Positions 1-4,371 of a stretch of 7,241 nucleotides of DNA are shown one piece after another. A program made the translations under genes and the position numbers. This DNA comes from Candidatus Zixiibacteriota bacterium (GTDB taxonomy: Bacteria > Zixibacteria > MSB-5A5 > GN15 > PGXB01): contig JAUVBC010000104.1 of NCBI GenBank assembly GCA_030591405.1, positions 1 through 7,241 of the forward strand, in the 5' to 3' direction. The notes beneath the pieces are model-generated. The model was not told the DNA's origin and made no database searches. It saw nothing but the letters and a program-made list of their open reading frames with translations. Numbering within the stretch: position 1 is the first letter of the stretch; each line of letters starts with the position of its first letter.

Positions 1-47
1 AGAACCATGAGAACACCAATAACTAAAAGCATAATACCAATAAACAT
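1..47 (-). CDS. 5' end of a small hydrophobic membrane protein (partial)
   Basis: Only the first 15 codons are inside the window; the gene continues past the left edge. The start codon is the ATG read on the minus strand at 47-45. It is preceded by a good Shine-Dalgarno sequence, AAGAGG at 60-55, with a 7-base spacer. The visible peptide begins MFIGIMLLVIGVLMV and is entirely hydrophobic, so it enters the membrane at once. This short Gly/Ile/Leu-rich opening resembles the first helix of small two-helix membrane proteins such as those with DUF5668/LiaF-type domains, but 15 residues cannot establish a family. It lies downstream of the minus-strand URO-D gene but appears to have its own promoter. 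The existence of the gene is fairly well supported by start, ribosome site and promoter together; its function is unknown. Confidence 0.55.
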   Translation of the reverse strand, partial: MFIGIMLLVIGVLMV

Positions 48-84
48 GTTTTTTCCTCTTTCGTCCTGTGAATAATTCAGAGGT

Positions 85-113
85 AATATGGTGGTTTTAA
101 GAATTGTTGTCAA
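85..113 (-). promoter_or_regulatory. Candidate sigma-70-type promoter for the left-edge membrane gene
   Basis: On the minus strand there is a perfect -35 box TTGACA (113-108), a 17-base spacer, and a -10 box CATATT (90-85) that matches TATAAT at four of six positions. Transcription would begin near position 78, leaving a leader of about 30 bases before the ATG at 47. The spacing and the placement just ahead of a gene with a good ribosome site support it; the -10 box is mediocre. Confidence 0.5.
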
Positions 114-131
114 TTTTAAAGTTTTGCGTAA

Positions 132-170
132 CCGTCAGGTCACAATCGCTTCGCGCTCAAGACCTGACGG
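132..170. repeat. 10-bp perfect inverted repeat, stem-loop
   Basis: CCGTCAGGTC (132-141) and GACCTGACGG (161-170) are exact reverse complements separated by 19 bases, giving a GC-rich hairpin. It lies 38 bases past the stop codon of the minus-strand URO-D gene and just before the predicted promoter of the next gene. In the minus direction it is not followed by a T-run, so it is not a classical intrinsic terminator. It could still act as a 3' RNA stabiliser, a Rho-assisted stop, a protein site or a dispersed intergenic repeat. Confidence 0.6.
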
Positions 171-183
171 AACGAATGAATTT

Positions 184-207
184 GTCGAAACCCTGCGGGA
201 TTTAGAC
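184..207 (-). repeat. Imperfect hairpin directly after the URO-D stop codon
   Basis: Bases 184-193 (GTCGAAACCC) pair with 197-207 (GGGATTTAGAC) around a 3-base loop, with nine base pairs, one mismatch (187/204) and one bulged base (200). It abuts the TAG stop at 210-208 of the minus-strand gene. Together with the 132-170 stem-loop it forms a two-hairpin block that looks like a REP-type intergenic element or a 3' RNA-end structure. No T-run follows it. Confidence 0.45.
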
Positions 208-1203
208 CTACAGGTTGTCTATAACTGCCATGATGTTTTCGTGCGGGATGCGGGGACTGATGGCACATCCGGGACCAAAGATGAATTTTTTGCCAGCCAT
301 ACGGTCTTTGATCTTGAGCACCTCGGTTTTCACTTCATCGGGGGTGCCGTTTAAAAGCCAACCGAGGTCATCGAGTCCGCCAATAACAGTCTTGTCGCCG
401 AGAAATTCAAAATTATCCTCAAGATTGGTATTGGTCGGATCAGAAGCGTTCCAATTAACAAGCTGGACCGGATAATCAGCAAGTTCTTTGAGATAATTAT
501 TGCTGTCGCAGACGTGCAAAAGATTAAGCGCACTGTCGCCGGATGCTTTGAGAATCCGCAGATCATACGGACGGCAGAAACTTTTGTACTGTTCATACGG
601 CATCGCACCGGAGCAGGCGATATTGAGGGTGGCAAAGAAGAGGCCATCGGCGCCGGCGTTTAATATTTCAGGGACGTATTTTTCGAATGTTTCGGTGATC
701 CGTTCGATCGCACCGGTAACTTGTTCGGGATAATTTTTCAGATGTTCCAGAAATTTGTCCCGGTCGCCGATCAGTCGGCGGGCAATACCGACCGGATTGA
801 AGACGGTCATCAGAATCGGCAAATCTGGGCCGCATGTTTTCCGGATTTGATTGATCGCCTGCAAGTGGTCGGCCAGAACCGGAGCGGTAGATGGCAATAC
901 GTCGATTTTGTCCCAGTCCTCAGGGTTGACGACGGCATATTCGGTATGAGTATGATTGGAGAACTCATCGGTCGACCACTCGAGTTTATTGCCCCAGTCC
1001 TCGGTGTGAAAACTGGCACGCGGATTTATTTTCATGAAGTCCCAGTTGTACTTGTTCTGGTAAGCGATCATCGCTTCCGCCATTTTCTCCGCCGATGATT
1101 CAACATGGAAAAAGTGCCGCCAGAGTGAAGCGGCGGAGCGATCAGGTTGTTCGCCTTTGGTTATCATCTCAAGCCGTTCGCGGTGGGAATATTTATTAGT
1201 CAT
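208..1203 (-). CDS. Uroporphyrinogen decarboxylase (URO-D) superfamily protein, probably zinc methyltransferase-like, not HemE
   Basis: This is a 331-residue soluble protein of the URO-D fold, a TIM barrel shared by HemE and by methylcobamide:thiol methyltransferases such as MtaA and MtbA. The HemE hallmark QAGRY near the N-terminus is absent; the corresponding stretch reads SLWRHFFHVE (26-35). Instead it has LHVCD (H230, C232) and FGPGCAISP (C313), reproducing the His-x-Cys...Cys zinc-ligand pattern of the MtaA/MtbA type. The GGLDD (275-279) and IPHENI (319-324) segments match conserved barrel positions of the superfamily. I therefore infer methyl transfer to or from a thiol or corrinoid rather than haem synthesis, but no corrinoid protein or partner methyltransferase gene is visible nearby. 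The start is the ATG at 1203 because GGAGG (1218-1214) lies 10 bases upstream. A TTG at 1242 would add 13 residues but has no ribosome site. Substrate unknown. Confidence 0.85.
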   Translation of the reverse strand: MTNKYSHRERLEMITKGEQPDRSAASLWRHFFHVESSAEKMAEAMIAYQNKYNWDFMKINPRASFHTEDWGNKLEWSTDEFSNHTHTEYAVVNPEDWDKIDVLPSTAPVLADHLQAINQIRKTCGPDLPILMTVFNPVGIARRLIGDRDKFLEHLKNYPEQVTGAIERITETFEKYVPEILNAGADGLFFATLNIACSGAMPYEQYKSFCRPYDLRILKASGDSALNLLHVCDSNNYLKELADYPVQLVNWNASDPTNTNLEDNFEFLGDKTVIGGLDDLGWLLNGTPDEVKTEVLKIKDRMAGKKFIFGPGCAISPRIPHENIMAVIDNL

Positions 1204-1401
1204 CGATCTATAACCTCCGAATATTAATTCCTGTTTATCCAAAGCGGATATTTCAATTAAATGTAATACTCGTTTTAATACAAGACGTTTGACTGTTTAA
1301 TATCTGAACAATGAAAGCGATTGTCGTTGATACATCGTCATTTATGCCGAACAAGGAAATGATAGGTTGGATGAAATATTTTTGGCCCGAAAGGATTCTT
1401 T

Positions 1402-2778
1402 ATGCCCGGAAAGATTCTGGTTGTCGATGATGAACAATCAATGTGTGATTTCATGGAAATTATGTTGACCAGAGAAGGGTACAAAGTCGATAAGGCCGAT
1501 TGCGGCAAGACGGCTATAAAACTTACCGACGCCAACAGTTATGATCTGATTATTGCCGATTTAATGATGCCGGAGATGTCTGGTTTGGAGCTTCTCAAGG
1601 AGGTTCGCCAAGAGGACGAGGCAATCGATTTTATTGTTATGACAGCTTTTGCATCGGTTGATACCGCCATTGAGGCGATGAAGCAGGGGGCTCTGGATTA
1701 TATTACCAAACCGTTTAAAGTTGATGAGATCAAACTTGTTATTGAGAAATCGCTGAATCGTAAAAAACTAAAAAGTGAAAACAAACAACTCAAAAAGCAA
1801 CTGGTTGAGGATTCCTCGTTTGATAATTTTATCGGGCAGTCGGAAGAAATTATAAAACTTAAAAGATTGGCTGGACGAGTTGCCGGTACAGATTCCACTG
1901 TTCTTATAAGAGGAGAGTCGGGAACCGGTAAGGATCTTATTGCCCGGGCGATTCATACCGCCTCAGACAGGGCACGAGGACCGTTTGTAACAATCAACTG
2001 TGCCGCACTGCCGGAAAATTTACTGGAATCGGAACTGTTTGGATATAAGAAGGGCGCTTTTACCGGAGCCGTCAAAGATAAGGAAGGGCTTTTCAAAGTA
2101 GCCGATGGTGGCACATTCTTTCTTGATGAGATCGGTAATACCTCGCTGTCGATCCAGGTTAAACTATTAAGGGTGCTTGAGGATAAAATAATAACGCCGG
2201 TCGGTGATACCGTTCCGATCAAAGTTGATGTTCGTCTGATTGCAGCGACCAACGCCGATTTAGAGGAGGCGGCCAAAAACGAGAGTTTTCGTCCTGATCT
2301 TTTTTATCGTTTGAATGTGATCCCGATTCATATTCCACCGCTTCGCAAGCGTGTTGATGACATTACACTGCTGATTATTCACTTTGTTAATAAATATTGC
2401 AGCAGAATGAACTCTGAACCAAAAGAGATTCTGCCAGATGTTATGGAAGCTCTGCTTAAATATAACTGGCCCGGAAATGTAAGAGAACTGGAAAATAGTT
2501 TGGAACGAGCGATTCTGCTAACCCGATCCAAAACCATTAAGCTCACCGATTTTCCGACAAAAATAACCGAATATAAGGGTCAATCGATTGTCTCAGACGA
2601 CCAGCCGGAAACACCAACTCTGGAATCCATCGAAAAAGCGTATATCTATTATGTCATGAGTCAATCAAAGGGCAAGAAGGCTAAAGCAGCCAAAGTTCTT
2701 GGAATTGATAATTCTACATTATATAGAAAATTGGAGCGGTATAAATTGCAGAGCATTGATTCTGATATATCAGAATGA
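1402..2778 (+). CDS. pilR: PilR-like sigma-54-dependent response regulator (NtrC family)
   Basis: This 458-residue protein has the complete three-domain NtrC layout. The receiver domain (about 4-118) has the acidic pair D9/D10, phospho-acceptor D53 in IIADLMMPEMSG, T81 and K103. A short charged, probably coiled linker (about 119-137) leads to the AAA+ sigma-54 activator domain (about 142-370). That domain has Walker A GESGTGKD (171-178), the sigma-54-contacting GAFTGA loop (218-223), Walker B GGTFFLDE (236-243), arginines R297 and R303, and GNVRELEN (358-365). A Fis-type helix-turn-helix lies at about 424-449. All motifs are intact, so it should be an active ATP-driven activator. The receiver (MTAFAS...EAMKQGALDYITKPFKVDEIK) strongly resembles deltaproteobacterial PilR. 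Two pilin genes with sigma-54-like promoters follow directly, which supports a PilR role. No sensor kinase (PilS) gene is in the window. ATG 1402 follows AAGGA (1391-1395) by six bases. No terminator is apparent after the gene. Confidence 0.93.
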   Translation: MPGKILVVDDEQSMCDFMEIMLTREGYKVDKADCGKTAIKLTDANSYDLIIADLMMPEMSGLELLKEVRQEDEAIDFIVMTAFASVDTAIEAMKQGALDYITKPFKVDEIKLVIEKSLNRKKLKSENKQLKKQLVEDSSFDNFIGQSEEIIKLKRLAGRVAGTDSTVLIRGESGTGKDLIARAIHTASDRARGPFVTINCAALPENLLESELFGYKKGAFTGAVKDKEGLFKVADGGTFFLDEIGNTSLSIQVKLLRVLEDKIITPVGDTVPIKVDVRLIAATNADLEEAAKNESFRPDLFYRLNVIPIHIPPLRKRVDDITLLIIHFVNKYCSRMNSEPKEILPDVMEALLKYNWPGNVRELENSLERAILLTRSKTIKLTDFPTKITEYKGQSIVSDDQPETPTLESIEKAYIYYVMSQSKGKKAKAAKVLGIDNSTLYRKLERYKLQSIDSDISE

Positions 2779-2865
2779 TTAATAAGGATAGAAAAACAGG
2801 GAAGAGCTGATCAAAAATTAAACAGTGATTGCAAATAGAAAACAAATCTTGGAAATAGTGCCAGA

Positions 2866-2880
2866 TGGAATGGCAATTGC
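2866..2880 (+). promoter_or_regulatory. Sigma-54 (-24/-12) promoter of the first pilin gene
   Basis: The sequence TGG-AAT-GGCAA-TTGC has GG (2867-2868) and GC (2879-2880) separated by exactly ten bases, as in the sigma-54 consensus TGGCAC-N5-TTGC. The TGG and TTGC blocks are exact, while the middle CAC reads AAT. Transcription would begin near 2892, giving a leader of about 30 bases to the ATG at 2923. The PilR-like GAFTGA activator gene ends 87 bases upstream. Confidence 0.65.
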
Positions 2881-2882
2881 CA
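2871..2882. repeat. 12-bp perfect palindrome over the -12 element
   Basis: TGGCAATTGCCA is its own reverse complement and covers the -12 box of the predicted sigma-54 promoter. A protein bound here would block polymerase, so it could be an operator. It is short enough to be coincidental, and no similar palindrome lies at the second pilin promoter. Confidence 0.3.
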
Positions 2883-2922
2883 CAAATTATAGTAAATATA
2901 GAATTTTTATAGCGAGGTTGCG

Positions 2923-3354
2923 ATGAATAAGTTAAGACCAAAAAGCGGCTTTACGTTAATTGAGTTGATGATTGTAGTGGTTATTATTGGGATTTTAGCC
3001 GCTCTGGCCGTTCCCCGATTTATGCCAATGACCATCAAATCAAAGCAAGCCGAGGCGAAAGCTATTCTGAAACAGATGTTTACGATGGAGAGGGCCTATC
3101 GTCAGGCGAAAGATGCCTATTGGGGTCAGGGTCTTACTGCTGATTCTCTTGCGGCCAATCAGAATAATTTTGCCACGATTGGAGTCGAAGTGCCGGATGG
3201 TGCCAAATATCAGTATGGTATAACGGTGGCTAATGGCACCAATCTAACTATGACTGCTACTGCGACAGCGCTTGACGATGATCCTGCCCCTGATATCTGG
3301 CAGATGGATCAGGACGGAGTGCTAAGCTGCACCAGCAATGATGTGACTTTATAA
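2923..3354 (+). CDS. pilA: Type IV pilin-like protein, first of two paralogs
   Basis: This 143-residue prepilin has a 9-residue positively charged leader ending in Gly, then the class III cleavage motif SG|FTLIE with the conserved Glu at mature position 5. A hydrophobic helix (to about residue 30) follows, then a polar helix and a small C-terminal domain. A PilD-type peptidase should cleave after G9 and N-methylate F10; no peptidase gene is in the window. The C-terminus has a conserved acidic stretch LDDD...DxWQ.DQDG (117-132) and one cysteine, C136, so it lacks the cysteine pair of classical pilins. It is about 72% identical over the mature region to the second pilin (96 of 134 by hand count, no gaps). 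All seven Asn codons are AAT, and the ribosome site GAGG (2914-2917) is modest. This suggests lower expression, such as a minor or alternative pilin. A GspG-like pseudopilin role cannot be excluded. Confidence 0.88.
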   Translation: MNKLRPKSGFTLIELMIVVVIIGILAALAVPRFMPMTIKSKQAEAKAILKQMFTMERAYRQAKDAYWGQGLTADSLAANQNNFATIGVEVPDGAKYQYGITVANGTNLTMTATATALDDDPAPDIWQMDQDGVLSCTSNDVTL

Positions 3355-3378
3355 ATAATTAAAAATACATTGTATGCT

Positions 3379-3414
3379 AATGGCGGTCAATACGTTGGCC
3401 GCCATTTTCTTTTA
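3379..3414 (+). terminator. Intrinsic terminator after the first pilin
   Basis: AATGGCGGTCAA (3379-3390) pairs with TTGGCCGCCATT (3395-3406) in a 12-base-pair stem with one G-U wobble and a four-base TACG loop. The T-rich tail TTCTTTTA follows at once. It begins 25 bases after the pilin stop codon and separates the two pilin transcripts. Confidence 0.88.
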
Positions 3415-3638
3415 TAATGGCACGGAAGCGAATAGATTCAAAACAATTCATCTCAAATATCAGATTTAAAACAATGCAAAACGCAATATTCATCGCAAAA
3501 GACCTGATAGCAATGTGTGGGGGAGTTCCCAAAGCTATTGGACGAAAACTATATAGCCAAAAAAAATGCAGCCATTATGTGATGTTATTCACGAATTTAT
3601 AAAATCCCATACTTGCTATTTTTTTAATTTGCCGGTTA
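3415..3638. other. Pilin-pilin intergenic region, no convincing gene
   Basis: The whole gap between the pilin genes is 354 bases (3355-3708). It contains the first terminator, this AT-rich stretch, and the regulatory elements listed separately (3578-3593 and 3639-3654). A 61-codon frame at 3417-3602 begins right after the terminator without a ribosome site and resembles nothing I know. A weak fold is possible at 3507-3538 (ATAGC/GCTAT outside TGGG/CCCA). I could not fit a c-di-GMP riboswitch or another known RNA here. Confidence 0.5.
3578..3593. promoter_or_regulatory. TGTGA-N6-TCACG inverted repeat, candidate activator site
   Basis: TGTGA (3578-3582) and TCACG (3589-3593) are separated by six bases and match the Crp-type consensus TGTGA-N6-TCACA at nine of ten positions. 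The centre is about 79 bases upstream of the start predicted from the sigma-54 element at 3639-3654. This fits either an enhancer site for the PilR-like protein or a Crp/Fnr-family site. No equivalent repeat was found before the first pilin gene. Confidence 0.4.
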
Positions 3639-3654
3639 CGGCAGCCGGTTTGCA
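3639..3654 (+). promoter_or_regulatory. Sigma-54 (-24/-12) promoter of the second pilin gene
   Basis: The sequence CGG-CAG-CCGGT-TTGCA has GG (3640-3641) and GC (3652-3653) exactly ten bases apart. It matches the consensus TGGCAC-N5-TTGCA at all but the first T and the last C of CAC, making it the better of the two sigma-54 matches in the window. The predicted start near 3665 gives a 44-base leader before ATG 3709. Part of it lies in a direct repeat of GCCGGTT (3631-3637 and 3644-3650). Confidence 0.72.
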
Positions 3655-3688
3655 ATAACCAAACCCAGAAATTAAAGAGAACCGTTAA

Positions 3689-3699
3689 CTAAACGCAGG
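3689..3699 (+). repeat. Leader repeat CTAAACGCAGG, copy 1
   Basis: This 11-base sequence lies in the leader of the second pilin, where its 3' end forms part of the strong AGGAGG ribosome site (3697-3702). An identical copy occurs at 4339-4349, ahead of the DUF2723-like gene. It is not present before the first pilin gene. Confidence 0.5.
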
Positions 3700-3708
3700 A
3701 GGAACATT

Positions 3709-4146
3709 ATGTTCAGCAAATTCCACAACCGTCAGAAGGGTTTCACCCTTATTGAGTTAATGATCGTTGTCGTAATCATCGGTATCTTGGCTGCTTTGGC
3801 CATTCCGCGGTTTATGACTGCCACTACCAAATCAAAACAGTCAGAGTGTAAACAGATCTTGAAACAGATTTACACTATGGAAAGAACCTATCGTCAAGCC
3901 AATAGCACCTATTGGGGTCAGGGTAACACTGCCGATTCGCTTCCGGCTAACCAGAGCAACCTTGCCACTATAGGTATTGAGATTCCGGACGGAGCCAAGT
4001 ATCTGTATAACGTTACTGTTGCTACCGCCGCCGCTTTGACCGTGACGGCAACCGCGACCGGTCTTGATGATGACGCTTCCAACGACGTTTGGCAGATTGA
4101 TCAGGATGGTGTTCTCCAGTGCACCACTGATGACGCCATACTCTAA
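3709..4146 (+). CDS. pilA: Type IV pilin-like protein, second paralog, probably the major pilin
   Basis: This 145-residue prepilin has an 11-residue basic leader ending in KG, then |FTLIELMIVVVIIGILAALA, with Glu at mature position 5 and the usual membrane-anchoring helix. The mature protein is 134 residues, exactly as long as the first pilin, and shares its acidic C-terminal pattern LDDD...DVWQIDQDG (119-134). Unlike the first pilin it has two cysteines, C47 in the helix and C138 near the C-terminus. Expression signals are strong: an AGGAGG ribosome site six bases before the ATG, the better sigma-54 promoter, C-ending codons (six of seven Asn are AAC) and a near-perfect terminator. These features suggest the abundant structural subunit of the pilus, although I did not see any assembly gene (PilB, PilC, PilD or PilQ). 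Because the family assignment rests mainly on the N-terminal third, a pseudopilin role remains possible. Confidence 0.9.
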   Translation: MFSKFHNRQKGFTLIELMIVVVIIGILAALAIPRFMTATTKSKQSECKQILKQIYTMERTYRQANSTYWGQGNTADSLPANQSNLATIGIEIPDGAKYLYNVTVATAAALTVTATATGLDDDASNDVWQIDQDGVLQCTTDDAIL

Positions 4147-4171
4147 AGAGATAGTTTCAAGCGAATTATCG

Positions 4172-4200
4172 AAGGCGGCTCATTTGAGCCGCCTTTTTTT
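4172..4200 (+). terminator. Intrinsic terminator after the second pilin
   Basis: AAGGCGGCTC (4172-4181) pairs perfectly with GAGCCGCCTT (4186-4195) around the four-base loop ATTT, and T continues without a break from 4194 to 4200. The hairpin starts 26 bases after the stop codon. It should end the pilin transcript efficiently, so the downstream DUF2723-like gene probably needs its own promoter or some readthrough. Confidence 0.93.
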
Positions 4201-4249
4201 ATCGCCAAGTCTAATTCCTCAATTATTTGAATATAAACCATATCAGTTT

Positions 4250-4321
4250 TTTGGCATTTTTTTTTGAATGTAAATATTTCAGATTTTCCACAAAAATGCC
4301 GAAGTTATTAGAATAAGGCAT
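4250..4321 (+). promoter_or_regulatory. Structured AT-rich leader with two mutually exclusive stems
   Basis: Bases 4250-4261 can pair with 4292-4303 (12 pairs including one G-U; core GGCATTTTT/AAAAATGCC). The ATGCC at 4296-4300 can alternatively pair with GGCAT at 4317-4321. Only one of these stems can form at a time. A run of nine T lies at 4257-4265. A weak TATAAA (4324-4329) without a good -35 box follows. No sigma-54 spacing was found in this stretch, and no clear promoter could be assigned to the downstream gene. Confidence 0.3.
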
Positions 4322-4338
4322 GTTATAAATTAATTTCT

Positions 4339-4349
4339 CTAAACGCAGG
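4339..4349 (+). repeat. Leader repeat CTAAACGCAGG, copy 2
   Basis: This copy is identical over 11 bases to 3689-3699. Here it ends 22 bases before the ATG of the DUF2723-like gene, too far to act as its ribosome site. A shared leader element, possibly for RNA-level control, or a duplication remnant are both possible. Confidence 0.45.
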
Positions 4350-4371
4350 GATAAAAAAAGAGCGAAAAATT

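Noticed and set aside
88..354. Plus-strand open frame of 88 codons at the left end
   Set aside because: It covers the hairpin block and the 3' end of the URO-D gene on the opposite strand, and has no ribosome site or recognisable motif.
721..1098. Plus-strand open frame of 125 codons
   Set aside because: It is entirely antisense to the URO-D gene, whose minus-strand frame has clear family motifs and a good ribosome site.
208..1242. HemE (haem biosynthesis) assignment, and the longer TTG start at 1242
   Set aside because: HemE's QAGRY motif is missing and zinc-ligand residues of methyltransferases are present. The TTG start lacks a ribosome site, whereas ATG 1203 has GGAGG.
1289..1317. Sigma-70 promoter for the response regulator starting at TTGACT
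   Set aside because: No acceptable -10 box lies 16-18 bases downstream.
2714..2941. Minus-strand open frame of 75 codons
   Set aside because: It overlaps the end of the response regulator gene, the sigma-54 promoter and the pilin start, and its hydrophobic, cysteine-scattered translation looks like an antisense artefact.
3417..3602. Possible 61-residue protein between the two pilin genes
   Set aside because: It starts directly behind a terminator, has no ribosome site, low-complexity AT-rich codons and no recognisable domain.
3415..3638. c-di-GMP (GEMM) riboswitch upstream of the second pilin
   Set aside because: Such riboswitches precede pilin genes in some bacteria, but the conserved core (GCAAA... 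and GACGCAAAGCC-like segments) could not be placed here.
4253..4266. Sigma-54 promoter for the DUF2723-like gene at TTGGCATTTTTTTTTGA
   Set aside because: The GG is followed ten bases later by TG rather than GC, so the diagnostic -12 dinucleotide is missing.
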